Below, in pieces: positions 36,101-44,367 of a stretch of DNA of 55,096 nucleotides. Under the pieces are notes generated by a model. The model worked only from the letters and a program-made list of their open reading frames with translations. It had not been told where the DNA came from and ran no database searches. Each line of letters begins with the position of its first letter. Position 1 is the stretch's first letter. Origin of the DNA: Verrucomicrobiaceae bacterium (GTDB lineage: Bacteria > Verrucomicrobiota > Verrucomicrobiia > Verrucomicrobiales > V1-33); assembly GCA_027486335.1 (NCBI GenBank), contig JAIXPK010000571.1, positions 1-55,096 on the forward strand, in the 5' to 3' direction. Made by a program: the position numbers and the translations under genes.

Positions 36101-36515
36101 CGGCGGTCTCCTCCTCCGCAATCCCTCCCTGCCCCTCGCCACCAGCATCCCCATCACCAACCTCAAGGCCTCCCGTCTCCACTTCGCCATCGGCTCCATC
36201 ACCGATACCGACGCTGCCACCGTCATCGGTCACCTCATCGTCCACCACGCCTCCGGCTGGCGCTCTGCCATCCCCCTCACCTCCGGCGAATGCGTCAACG
36301 GCTCCCTCCTCACCACCGACGAAGAACCCATCCTAACCGCCCCCTCCCGCATCGGATGGCAATCGCCCGCACCCAGCCTCCCCAATCACCGCACGCTCAT
36401 CTACCAGTCCTCATGGGTGAATCCATGGCCCGCAGAACCCATCACCGCCATCACTTTCTCCTCCACCATGGAAACCGGCGGCCCCATCCTCTTCGCCATC
36501 ACCTCCGAACCCTGA
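32661..36515 (+). CDS. Membrane Ser/Thr kinase with zinc ribbon and WD40-like propeller
   Basis: A 1284-residue protein from the ATG at 32661, the same start context as its truncated copy; an in-frame ATG 20 codons earlier is less likely. Order: a zinc-ribbon with CPQC at Cys19/Cys22 and Cys35/Cys38; an eukaryotic-type kinase domain (about 57-325) with GRGGMGVVY, Lys89, HRDLKPSNILL (Asp182), DFGLARF (Asp200) and SPAYMAPEL; one membrane segment (about 347-369); a charged coiled-coil; then WD40-like repeats outside the membrane, each resembling FSPDGKSLATAGS (for example SPDGHLLLTAGWDGMVRLHD); and a beta-rich C-terminal domain of about 200 residues. All catalytic residues are present, so it should be active and could sense a periplasmic ligand. 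Its stop lies 4 bp from that of uvrB on the other strand. Confidence 0.93.
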   Translation: MHHTPVPQPLPAPSPSPACPQCGGPIAVTPLGPQCPQCLFASIAGDAIEPPSGSRSFGEYELLDVLGRGGMGVVYRAWQPALQRSVALKLLLAGPFASPDFARRFRREAQAAARLRHHGIVTVFDLGDCDGQPYYTMELIEGSTLADSLRSGLPSPATAASLLEKTSRAVAHAHQQGVLHRDLKPSNILLTADGEPRVADFGLARFPDAPDDPQLTLSTSLLGSPAYMAPELATGQPATTASDIYALGAVLYELLTGRPPHLGSSPQEILSHVRDSPIVDPRRLNPSLPRDLETVCLKCLDRDPDRRYASASALADDLDRFARREPVLARPVSAFGKTWRWCRRYPALASALTLSAAALVAVAIVLAISSQHQKRSADAARAAEKQATAQLHASLIDQARAALLSTDGNRRFQSLNLLRKAKALAPSPDIERLALAALAIPGLRLDQTHNAGPDALPHPAPLGNAWSVLSHFPDHSSVQIFFPDNSPPSSPLNLPPAREFSRAPLSPLLSMLAFEGRDQSLRVFRRSDQACILTAPQTRWAAFAPDESAILGFKDGKLLRFLLPSGLPDPAWSSPRADPLLYTPLSEVVFSPDGKSLATAGSQRSAQLLDAVTGQRLWRTRIPGNIHSFAWHPQRPVLAIICQDEIVFCDASSGLRTGGWSTRATGDVLTAAFSPDGHLLLTAGWDGMVRLHDWEHATLLAATPGIGSTATWSQDGLGVLIADTNSLYQWTALPGTGLSTLGRKSRARAVEATLQSFAFDRSSRWLAIINGPSIEWWSADGRRRMASIPSGPVSSLAFHPNADLLVVSSPSGFAGYPWRESNNSLLIDPALTLWSGGDAKLFSFNPDGSRVATWSASRSQPGSVRLRFLRTGNPWQVTATTDVYNTGRGPRWSPDSRFIADHSWHGPSVQVWNPDDGSEVFGGPVSSSWSGAHWSPDGLLWSATTYGESTFSPGSWTASPLSPSPLGLIHAAAFSPLGLKATAPGDLGDLALESWPARQPLVTWRPAPDTVIHSLAFSNDARRLAMSTADGHIRLWNLAASAAALHNAGFSWTGPPLSIPNLPEIPSAASVSTHPPLPIVPSPPRDPATPPECLDLSPVANLQLSTAWSSDPLDPNAPTWGFGQLSPGTHRWHGIPFDVRSAIRLAGGGLLLRNPSLPLATSIPITNLKASRLHFAIGSITDTDAATVIGHLIVHHASGWRSAIPLTSGECVNGSLLTTDEEPILTAPSRIGWQSPAPSLPNHRTLIYQSSWVNPWPAEPITAITFSSTMETGGPILFAITSEP

Positions 36516-36519
36516 CAAC

Positions 36520-38703
36520 TCACCGCTTCCGCCCGCCCGCCGCCTTCTTCCCGCCCTTCCCGCCCTTCCCGCCCTTCCGGTAACTCACGGGCTGCACCGC
36601 CGGCAACCCCGCCCCGCTCTGCAATTCCCGGATCTGATCCCTCAACAACGCCGCCCTCTCAAACTCCAGCGCCGCACTCGCTTCCATCATCTCCACCTGC
36701 AATTGCGCCACCACCTCCGCCACATCCTCATCCCCGCCACGCTCCGCCACCTTCCCATCCGTCCCCTCCGTCGCCGCCATCTTCAGAGTCTCCTGCATCT
36801 TCCGCTGCACCGGCATCGGCACCAATCCCCGCTCCTCATTGTACGCCATCTGCATCCGCCGGTGATAGGTCGTGATCCCGATCAGCGCCTGAATGCTCTT
36901 CGTCATCACATCCGCAAACAAGATCACCTCCCCATTCACATGCCGCGCCGCACGACCCGCCGTCTGAATCAGGCTCGTCTCGCTCCTCAGATACCCTTCC
37001 TTGTCCGCATCCAGAATGCACACCAGTGACACCTCCGGCAGATCCAATCCCTCCCGCAGCAGGTTGATCCCCACCAGAATATCAAACTCCCCAGCCCGCA
37101 GCCCCCGCAAAATCTCCACCCGCTCGATCGCATTCACATCACTGTGAACATACCGCACCCGAAGATTCACACCCCTCAGATAATCCGTCAGATCCTCCGC
37201 CGTCCGCTTTGTTAGCGTCGTCACCAGCACCCGCTCCCCTCGCTCCACCCGCAACCGGCACTGCTCGATCGTCTCGTCAATCTGCCCCTTCAGCGGCTTC
37301 ATCGTGATCACAGGATCCAGCAATCCCGTCGGCCGGATGATCTGCTCCGCAATCAGCACTTTCCCAGGCGTAACCACATCAAACGTCTCCACCGGATCCG
37401 CCGTCCCCGAAATCCGCGGCGTCAGCGCAGGCACCGTCTCCCCTTCCCCGATCCTCGCCCTCAGATGCGGAATATACCCCTCATTCCCCACCACGCTGTT
37501 CTCCACCTCAAACCGAGCCGGCGTCGCACTCACATACAATATCTGCCCGGTCCGCGCCATGAACTCCGAAAACCTCAGCGGCCGGTTGTCCAGCGCACTC
37601 GGCAACCGGAACCCGAACTCCACCAGTGTCGACTTCCGGCTATGGTCCCCTTCATACATGCCGCCAATCTGCGGAATGCTCGCATGACTCTCATCCACAA
37701 TCAGCATGAAATCGTCAGGAAAGAAATCCAGCAGCGTGTACGGCGTCGCCCCGGGCTCACGCCCCGTCAGATGCCGGCTGTAATTCTCAATCCCCTGACA
37801 AAACCCCATCTCCCTCATCATCTCCAGATCATAATCTGTCCGCTGCCGGATCCGCTGCGCCTCCAGAAACTTCCCCTGCTCCTCAAACCACGCCACCCGC
37901 GCATCCAGTTCCTCACGAATACTCGTCTGCGCCGACCTCAGCTTCTCCGCCGCCGTCACAAACTGCTTCGCCGGATAAAACGTGAACGCCTCCACCACCT
38001 CCCTCGTGTTCCCAGTCAGCGGATCAAACACACTCAACCGGTCAATCTCATCGCCGAAAAACTCCACCCGCACACCGTCATTCTCCAGGCTCGCCGGCCA
38101 CACCTCCACCACATCTCCCCGCGCCCGAAACCTCCCGCGCTGAAACGCAATGTCATTCCGCTCATACAGCAGATCCACCAGTCGCTCCAGAAAATGCTCC
38201 CGCCTCATCTCCATCCCGCGCCTCACCGGAAACATCGCGTCCGCATAATCATCCGGTGACCCCAACCCGTAAATACAACTCACACTCGCCACGACTATCA
38301 CATCCTCCCTCGTCAGCAGCGCACTCATCGTGCTCAGCCTCAACCGCTCAATCTCGTCATTAATGCTCGAATCCTTCTCAATGTACGTGTCACTCCGCGG
38401 AATATAAGCCTCCGGCTGATAGTAATCAAAGTAACTCACAAAATATTCGACCGCATTCTCCGGAAAAAACTGCTTCAGCTCCGAATACAACTGCGCCGCA
38501 AGGGTCTTGTTGTGACTCATCAGCAGGGTCGGCTTCCCAGTCTCCGCCACCACGTTCGCCATCGTGAACGTCTTCCCCGACCCAGTCACCCCCAGCAGGG
38601 TCTGATGCTTGTTCCCAGCCCGCACCGACTTCACAAGCTTCGCAATCGCCTGCGCCTGGTCCCCGGACGGCGGATACGGTGAATGAAGTCGGAACGATGC
38701 CAC
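36520..38703 (-). CDS. uvrB: Excinuclease ABC subunit B
   Basis: UvrB, the damage-verifying helicase-like subunit of nucleotide excision repair; it takes damaged DNA from UvrA and recruits UvrC in the cytoplasm. The 727 residues (GTG start) include Walker A GVTGSGKT (38-45), the damage-probing hairpin YFDYYQPEAYIP, the DESH motif (LIVDESHASIPQIGG), helicase motifs LYVSATPARFE and QTAGRAARHVNG, and the C-terminal UVR motif (LEFERAALLRDQIRELQ). It is somewhat longer than the usual 660-680 residues, mainly through a C-terminal tail of GGKGGKGGKK repeats. It stands alone between the convergent kinase gene and a tRNA gene. The frame is clean and the family assignment certain. Confidence 0.98.
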   Translation of the reverse strand: MASFRLHSPYPPSGDQAQAIAKLVKSVRAGNKHQTLLGVTGSGKTFTMANVVAETGKPTLLMSHNKTLAAQLYSELKQFFPENAVEYFVSYFDYYQPEAYIPRSDTYIEKDSSINDEIERLRLSTMSALLTREDVIVVASVSCIYGLGSPDDYADAMFPVRRGMEMRREHFLERLVDLLYERNDIAFQRGRFRARGDVVEVWPASLENDGVRVEFFGDEIDRLSVFDPLTGNTREVVEAFTFYPAKQFVTAAEKLRSAQTSIREELDARVAWFEEQGKFLEAQRIRQRTDYDLEMMREMGFCQGIENYSRHLTGREPGATPYTLLDFFPDDFMLIVDESHASIPQIGGMYEGDHSRKSTLVEFGFRLPSALDNRPLRFSEFMARTGQILYVSATPARFEVENSVVGNEGYIPHLRARIGEGETVPALTPRISGTADPVETFDVVTPGKVLIAEQIIRPTGLLDPVITMKPLKGQIDETIEQCRLRVERGERVLVTTLTKRTAEDLTDYLRGVNLRVRYVHSDVNAIERVEILRGLRAGEFDILVGINLLREGLDLPEVSLVCILDADKEGYLRSETSLIQTAGRAARHVNGEVILFADVMTKSIQALIGITTYHRRMQMAYNEERGLVPMPVQRKMQETLKMAATEGTDGKVAERGGDEDVAEVVAQLQVEMMEASAALEFERAALLRDQIRELQSGAGLPAVQPVSYRKGGKGGKGGKKAAGGRKR

Positions 38704-38831
38704 AATCTCTGATCAGTTCCCTCCCCCATCCCCCCGTTCCCCCACCCACTCAACAAGGAAACCTCCACCCAAAAGCTTCTCCTTGCACCCGCCCCACTCC
38801 AGTGCTCTCTACCCTCGCAACTGCATCCCCT

Positions 38832-38917
38832 GCCGGAATGGTGGAATGGTAGACGCTACGGATTCAAAATCCGTTGCCCGCAAGGGCGTGTGGGTTCGAG
38901 TCCCACTTCCGGTACCA
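38832..38917 (+). tRNA. tRNA-Leu (anticodon CAA)
   Basis: The 5' acceptor strand GCCGGAA pairs with TTCCGGT (first pair G-U), followed by the A discriminator and an encoded CCA (38915-38917). The anticodon stem ACGGA/TCCGT closes loop TTCAAAA, giving CAA, which reads UUG. A long variable arm (GCCCGCAAGGGC) marks class II and leucine, and the T arm is GTGGG-TTCGAGT-CCCAC. The gene lies between uvrB (opposite strand) and der. Confidence 0.96.
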
Positions 38918-39096
38918 CCTCCTTCTCCCTCGCGTCCCGGTTGCGCTCCCCCATTGCCGTCGCCATCAGTACCCAAGGCCCGCAAAGTCGCGGTACCCGT
39001 CGTCCTCACTCTCGTGCGGGTTCGTGTCCCGCCTCCCGCTCAATTCGCACCGCTGGCCCACCTCGCTGCCCCAGCCCTTCCCATACACCCCTTTCC

Positions 39097-40785
39097 ATGT
39101 CCGCCTCACGCCCCATCTTCTCCCGTAGCGACCGCGTCGTCGCCATCGTCGGCCGCCCCAATGTCGGTAAATCCGCCCTCTTCAACCGCCTCGCCGGCCG
39201 CCGCATCGCCATCGTCCACGACCGCCCCGGCGTCACCCGCGACCGCCTCTCCGCCAGTCTCAAAGACGCTTCCTTCCCCATCTCCATCATGGACACCGGC
39301 GGCATCGGAGCCACTCTTGACGACGACTTCGGCACCATCGTCCGCGCCGAAGCAGACATCGCCATCACCGCCGCCGACCTCATCGTCTTCGTCGTCGACG
39401 CCCTCTCCGGCATGCACCCCATCGACCAGAGCGTCGCCGAAAAACTCCGCCGCCAGGGCAAACCCGTCATCCTCGGCATCAATAAAGCCGACGACCCAAA
39501 ACACGATCTCGTCTCCGCCGATTTCGCCCGCCTCGGCTTCAAAACCGTCCGCAGCTTCAGCGCGGAACACGGCCGCGGCATCCCCCAGCTCATCGACGCC
39601 ATCGAATCCACCCTCGGCCCACCCGCCGAACCCGCAGACCCAGACGCCGAAGACTACGACCCCAACGCCGACCCGCGCTGCGTCCGCCTCGCCATCGTCG
39701 GCCGCCCCAACGTCGGCAAATCCTCCCTCTTCAACGCCATCCTCGACGACGAACGCGCCATCGTCAGCGAAGTCGCAGGCACCACCCGCGACGCCGTCGA
39801 CTCCTTCTACAACCACCGCGGCCACCCGTTCCTCCTCATGGACACCGCAGGCATCCGCCGCCAGGCCAAGGTCGATGACGCCGTCGAATCCTACTCCGTC
39901 CGCCGCGCCGAACGCAGCATCCGCCGCGCCGACATCGTCGCCCTCGTCGTCGACGCCGCCCGCGGCGTCACCGCCCAGGAACGCAAAATCGCCTCCATCA
40001 TCGTCGAAGAAAACAAACCCTGTCTCATCGTCGCCAATAAATTCGACCTCTACCACCCAGACGGCGAAATGAAGGCCCGTCTCGAGGAACTCGAATCCCA
40101 CGTCCGTCGCGAACTCTTCTTCCTCCACTACGCCCCTCTCGTCGCCGTCTCCGCCAAATCCCGCGACCGTCTCGGCAAAATCTTCGGAGCCGTCGACAAG
40201 GTCCGCGCCGCCAGCGACTCCCAACTCGGCACCGGTGCCTTCAACCGCCTCCTCCAGGAAGCCATCACCCGCACCCCTCCACCAGCCATCGGCGGCAAAC
40301 GCTTCAAACTCTTCTACGCCACTCTCGCACGCGAAGAAAAACAACGCCCCATCATCGCCCCGCGCCTCGTCCTCTTCGTCAATCACGAGAGTCTCATGAC
40401 CCCAACCTACCGGCGCTACCTCGAAAACACCGTCCGCGCCCAGATGACCTACGAAGGCCTCCCCATCCGCTTCGATGTCCGCGAACGCGAACAACGTAAA
40501 GCCCGCCGCACCGAAAAAGACCCTCACGTCAGAGACCCGGACGAAGACGCCGCCGCCTCCCACGACGAGGCCTCCACCAAAGACTCCCCCAACACCCGCC
40601 GCAGCAAGGGCCCCGCTCGCACCGCCCCGCGCCCGTCCCGCAAACAGGCCGCCGCTCGCGACGCCTCCTCCGCTCGCAAAACCCCCAAGAAAAAACGCCC
40701 TTCCTCCCAGAAGGTCCCCAAATCCCAGCGCCGCGACCGCGCCAAAAAGAAAACCGCCCGCCGCGGCGCAGGCCGCAACCGCTAA
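39097..40785 (+). CDS. der: Double-Era-like ribosome-assembly GTPase
   Basis: Der (EngA) assists maturation of the large ribosomal subunit and has two tandem GTPase domains. The first begins near residue 14 with VVAIVGRPNVGKSALFN, has DTGG in its G3 motif and NKAD as G4; the second starts near residue 197 with LAIVGRPNVGKSSLFN, has DTAGIRRQ and NKFD. The KH-like C-terminal domain (about 360-460) contains TPPPAIGGKRFKLFYAT. A further tail of about 90 residues is very rich in Arg, Lys, Ser and Ala, making the protein (562 residues) longer than the usual 440-490; it may bind RNA. I use the ATG at 39097 because the open frame before it runs through the tRNA gene. Confidence 0.97.
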   Translation: MSASRPIFSRSDRVVAIVGRPNVGKSALFNRLAGRRIAIVHDRPGVTRDRLSASLKDASFPISIMDTGGIGATLDDDFGTIVRAEADIAITAADLIVFVVDALSGMHPIDQSVAEKLRRQGKPVILGINKADDPKHDLVSADFARLGFKTVRSFSAEHGRGIPQLIDAIESTLGPPAEPADPDAEDYDPNADPRCVRLAIVGRPNVGKSSLFNAILDDERAIVSEVAGTTRDAVDSFYNHRGHPFLLMDTAGIRRQAKVDDAVESYSVRRAERSIRRADIVALVVDAARGVTAQERKIASIIVEENKPCLIVANKFDLYHPDGEMKARLEELESHVRRELFFLHYAPLVAVSAKSRDRLGKIFGAVDKVRAASDSQLGTGAFNRLLQEAITRTPPPAIGGKRFKLFYATLAREEKQRPIIAPRLVLFVNHESLMTPTYRRYLENTVRAQMTYEGLPIRFDVREREQRKARRTEKDPHVRDPDEDAAASHDEASTKDSPNTRRSKGPARTAPRPSRKQAAARDASSARKTPKKKRPSSQKVPKSQRRDRAKKKTARRGAGRNR

Positions 40786-40808
40786 CACGCTTCCCCCCTC
40801 ACAAAAAA

Positions 40809-40842
40809 CCGCGGCCGCCGGGATCTCTCCCCGCGGCCGCGG
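40809..40842. terminator. Probable bidirectional hairpin terminator
   Basis: CCGCGGCCGC and GCGGCCGCGG form a strong stem, extended by GGG/CCC pairing, around a short ATCTCT loop. Lying between the convergent ends of der (40785) and the LamG protein gene (40866), with an A run (40803-40808) on the left that gives a T run for leftward transcription, it fits intrinsic termination best in the minus direction. The T-poor right side makes rightward termination weaker. Confidence 0.65.
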
Positions 40843-40865
40843 CCATTTCATCCTAGCGCTTCAGC

Positions 40866-43862
40866 TCAGTTCAATCGCTTCACACGGTAGAACAGCGACC
40901 CCGCTCCCGCAGGCGCCGTCGTGTCCGTATAGCTCGTCGTCCCAGCCTGACCTGCCACCGTCCCCGGCAGCGTCGTCCACGATCCAGGCGTCGTCCCGCG
41001 CTGAATCTCATACGTCCCGCCCACCACCGACTCAAACGTCAGCGCCACACTACCAGGCGTCGGCACCGCAATCGTCAGCACCCGGAACGCCGGAAACGCC
41101 GGCGGCATCAGCGACACCACCCCGTTCGTCTTGATCTGCTCAATCGTCGCCGCCGAAAGCGAATCGCGGAACACCGCCACATCGTCAATCCGGCCCGTGA
41201 AGTAGAAGTTCAACCCGTCGTCCTGACCAGCCCCGATGTGCAGCATCTCACTCTCCGTCGTCCCGTTCGGACTGTACAACGGCGCCGTCCCAGTCGCCGT
41301 CGCCGCAACCAACCCATTCAGATACAGGGTCTTCGTGTTCGTCAGCGCATCGTACACCAGCGCAACATGCACCCACTCCCCAGCCGTCACCGCAGGCCCA
41401 TTCAGCGTGCTCCAGCCCGGATCCCCGTCCCCCGTCCAGAAGCTCCACGAACCACCATTATCATTGTACAGAATGTACCCGTGCGTCTGCACCCCGAACT
41501 GATAGTCGTCACGGCTCGTGATCGGCGACGCAAAATTCCCGCCAGCCGTGTCCGGCAGTGTCCACATCGTCACCGTGAAACTGTCAGGATTCAACTCCGG
41601 ACTGAACGGCACATCAAACCGCGAGAACCCGTCAAACTGCATCGCCCCACGCGTCGCAGCATTCGCACCCTCAATCGGCAGCGGCGTCCCAGCCGCCACC
41701 CCGTCATGCCCGTTCCCCGTCGCATCGCGCCCGTCCTCATCCAATGGCCACCACGCAGCCAGCGGATTCGCCACCACCACCTTCGCCACCACCGGAATCA
41801 CCACGCTCGGGCGCAGCGGATCATTCGACGTCCCCCGCAACACCGCACGGAAAATCCCGTCCTTCCCGCCACTGTCCAACCCAAGCACCAGATTCGCCGT
41901 CGACTTCGCTGCCACCGGGCTCGGGTTCGTCACCACACTGAAACTCGCCGCCTGCGGCCCCGTAAACGAGATGTCAGTCAGACTCAATCCTAGCGTCTCA
42001 CCCTCGTTCCCCACCACCACAGAAAACGGCTGCACCCCAGTCACCACCGGCAGCGGCCCCGCTGCAATCGTCGCCGCAATCGCCAGCGAAGGATTCTGCA
42101 CCACCCCGTCCAACCGCACCGTCGTCACAGGAGTCAACGGATCATTGCTGTTCACCGTGAACGTCGTGTCGAAGATCCCAGAAGTCGTCCCAGGCGTGAA
42201 CGTGTACCCCACCACTCCCGTCGCCCCAGGAGCCAACGTCGCAGGAAATGACGTCACCGTCAGCAGCGACGCATTCGCTCCACCTGGCACCACCGACGCA
42301 ATATTCAATGTCCGCGTCAGCCCCGCATTCGTGATCTCAAACGTCCCCGTTACCGCCGCTCCCTTCGTCGTCACCGGAATCGTCTTCGGAGCAGACACCT
42401 GCGGATCCACCGTCGGCGTCACCTCAAATGCCACTTCCCCAAAACCAACCCGATCCCCACCAGGCGCAATCCCCGTCGGCCCATGGTTCGTCAACGGCGT
42501 CAACTCAACATACCGCGCACGCACCAGTCGCCCGAACCCAATGCTCTGACGCTCCAATGCCCCGAACGGCAGCACCAGCTCCGGCGCATACCCAATCGAT
42601 AGCCCAAACCCAGTCGGACCATCCGCCGCAGTCGCAAACCGCAGCCGGAAATCCTTCATCCCATTCGAATTCCCAGTCGAATACCCCCACAAACTGATCT
42701 CCGCAAGCAACCGATCCTCGCCAAGATCAATCGTGAACACCGGCGACGGAACCGGCAACGGCTCAAAATAATTGCTCGGAAATCCCCACGGCGCATTCGT
42801 CACCCACAACATCACATCACCGCCACCAGGCAGCGCATTGTGCGGAGCCAGCGCATCAAACCCGACCGCAGGCCCCTGAATCAGGTTCCCCTCTGGAAAC
42901 AAATCCGTCCCCTGCGTCGTCCCCGTCAGCGACAAGATCGGATAAAACTCAGACGGCTGCTGCACCCGCACCGTCACAACTTCCGGCGACGCCGGATCAT
43001 TGCTCGCGATCGTCATCGTCGCCTCCATCTTCTTAGGCTGCCCCGCAGGATTCACCGTGATCGTCAGCGCCCCCGTCTCCAGCACCCCCAGCGGTCCAGG
43101 CAGCGACTTCACAGAAAACGCCGCCGCATTTGCTCCACTGAACGTCGCACTCGTCACCACCAATGGCGTCAACCCACCGTTCCCCACCGTCACCACAAAA
43201 TCCTCAGGACCTCCCGTGTTCGCATAAAACGTCGCCGTCGCAGGCGTGTCTAATGTCGCATTGGTCGAGACCTTCCGATCCTCAAACGCAATTTCCCCAA
43301 GCCCCACACGGTCCCCTCCAGGCCCGCCACCAGGCACCTGGAAAAAATTGTCCGTCGGCACCAACTCCACATACCTCGCCGTCACCACCTGCGAAAACGC
43401 AAGGCTCTGCCGCGGGGTCTGCGGCCTCGTGATCGTAAACGTCGGATTGTACCCCACAGACAACCCAAACCCGTTCGGCCCGTCCGCCGCCGTCGCAAAC
43501 CGCAGCGAAAACATCATCGCCCCATTCGCATTCCCATCCGAATACCCCCACGCACTGATCTCCGTCAGCTCACGGTTCTGCCCCAAATCGAACACCAATC
43601 GCGGCGACACCGCCGGCAACGGATTGAAATAATCCCCACTCCCCCCATTCGGCGCATTCGTCACCCACGTCTGCCCGCTCGTCCGATTGTGCGGCTCTAC
43701 CGCCTGAAACCCAATCCCAGGCCCCTCAATCAATCGCACCGCAGGAAAAAAATCTGTCGCCGATGTCGCCGACGTCACCGACGTGATCGGAAAAAAGGTG
43801 TCCGCCTGCACCGCTCCCGCGGCCAGCAGCGCCAGCATGGCTGATATTCGTTTTAGCTTCAT
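40866..43862 (-). CDS. Secreted multidomain adhesin-like protein with ASH and LamG domains
   Basis: A 998-residue exported protein (signal peptide MKLKRISAMLALLAAGAVQA). Two similar halves come first: each has a discoidin-like region (for example LVFDLGQNRELTEISAWGYS and FTIDLGEDRLLAEISLWGYS, ending in RVGLGEIAFE or RVGFGEVAFE), followed by an Ig-like ASPM/SPD-2/Hydin-type (choice-of-anchor) domain with ASNDPASPEVVTVRV or NSNDPLTPVTTVRL. A third Ig-like unit follows, then a LamG domain (about 740-900: WWPLDEDGRDATGNGHDGV, EWVHVALVYDALTNTKTLYLN). A C-terminal Ig-like end contains TYEIQRGTTPGSWTTLPG. Internal duplication is evident. It is probably a cell-surface or matrix-binding protein; the ligand is unknown. 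No sorting signal was recognised. Confidence 0.75.
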   Translation of the reverse strand: MKLKRISAMLALLAAGAVQADTFFPITSVTSATSATDFFPAVRLIEGPGIGFQAVEPHNRTSGQTWVTNAPNGGSGDYFNPLPAVSPRLVFDLGQNRELTEISAWGYSDGNANGAMMFSLRFATAADGPNGFGLSVGYNPTFTITRPQTPRQSLAFSQVVTARYVELVPTDNFFQVPGGGPGGDRVGLGEIAFEDRKVSTNATLDTPATATFYANTGGPEDFVVTVGNGGLTPLVVTSATFSGANAAAFSVKSLPGPLGVLETGALTITVNPAGQPKKMEATMTIASNDPASPEVVTVRVQQPSEFYPILSLTGTTQGTDLFPEGNLIQGPAVGFDALAPHNALPGGGDVMLWVTNAPWGFPSNYFEPLPVPSPVFTIDLGEDRLLAEISLWGYSTGNSNGMKDFRLRFATAADGPTGFGLSIGYAPELVLPFGALERQSIGFGRLVRARYVELTPLTNHGPTGIAPGGDRVGFGEVAFEVTPTVDPQVSAPKTIPVTTKGAAVTGTFEITNAGLTRTLNIASVVPGGANASLLTVTSFPATLAPGATGVVGYTFTPGTTSGIFDTTFTVNSNDPLTPVTTVRLDGVVQNPSLAIAATIAAGPLPVVTGVQPFSVVVGNEGETLGLSLTDISFTGPQAASFSVVTNPSPVAAKSTANLVLGLDSGGKDGIFRAVLRGTSNDPLRPSVVIPVVAKVVVANPLAAWWPLDEDGRDATGNGHDGVAAGTPLPIEGANAATRGAMQFDGFSRFDVPFSPELNPDSFTVTMWTLPDTAGGNFASPITSRDDYQFGVQTHGYILYNDNGGSWSFWTGDGDPGWSTLNGPAVTAGEWVHVALVYDALTNTKTLYLNGLVAATATGTAPLYSPNGTTESEMLHIGAGQDDGLNFYFTGRIDDVAVFRDSLSAATIEQIKTNGVVSLMPPAFPAFRVLTIAVPTPGSVALTFESVVGGTYEIQRGTTPGSWTTLPGTVAGQAGTTSYTDTTAPAGAGSLFYRVKRLN

Positions 43863-44121
43863 AGAGTTGTTTGGTGGTGGATGGTCGATTTCAGCAGATG
43901 GGTTTCAGCAAAATCCGAACGGCCGCTACCTGCGTCCATTCCGATCCGCTTCGCCCCACTGCCGCAGGAATAATGCCTCAGACACCGATTTTCCCGCAAG
44001 CTTTCTCCACCTCCACTTCGCCCCCCTCGCCACCCGGAAAAAGTTCGCACAGACCGCAGAAACCACTTGCAATCCCTCGCTTCTGAACGATTGGATTGGC
44101 CCGCCGGAAAACGGCCGGAGT

Positions 44122-44196
44122 GACCTCTTCGTCTAGCGGTTAGGACATCGCCCTTTCACGGCGAGTGCACGGGTTCGATTCCCGTAGAGGTCGCCA
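44122..44196 (+). tRNA. tRNA-Glu (anticodon TTC)
   Basis: GACCTCT pairs with AGAGGTC, followed by the G discriminator and an encoded CCA (44194-44196). The anticodon stem TCGCC/GGCGA closes loop CTTTCAC, giving TTC, which reads GAA and GAG. The T arm is ACGGG-TTCGATT-CCCGT and the D arm has the usual AGCGGTTAGGA. The upstream 43863-44121 gap holds no other gene that I can see. Confidence 0.97.
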
Positions 44197-44259
44197 CTTT
44201 CTTCACCGAGTGGCCACAACCCCAACGCACTAGGCTGCGTTTGAGCACACCCCCCGTAG

Positions 44260-44278
44260 CAAGGGCGTCCCGCCCTTG
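44260..44278. repeat. REP-like inverted repeat 1
   Basis: CAAGGGCG-TCC-CGCCCTTG, a perfect 8-bp stem with a 3-base spacer, lies between tRNA-Glu and thiG. It encodes RASRPCL in one frame, a hallmark of dispersed palindromes in genomes of this kind. A similar element lies 70 bp further right. Confidence 0.6.
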
Positions 44279-44348
44279 TCTCCGATTAAGCCAACCGCCA
44301 CGCACCACCTCCCCATCGGCCCTGTCTTCGACCACGCGCCGACCTAGG

Positions 44349-44366
44349 GACGTGCTCCCGCACGTC
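44349..44366. repeat. REP-like inverted repeat 2, next to thiG stop
   Basis: GACGTGC-TCCC-GCACGTC is a perfect 7-bp stem sharing the TCCC(G) centre of the repeat at 44260-44278. It begins one base after the thiG stop codon, so in the minus direction it could act in termination or protect the mRNA end, although no T run follows. Confidence 0.55.
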
Positions 44367-44367
44367 A

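Noticed and set aside
39106-40851. A 581-residue open frame antisense to der
   Set aside because: Its sequence is almost only Gly, Ala, Asp, Glu and Val with no domain, and it mirrors a certain gene; high GC leaves antisense frames open.
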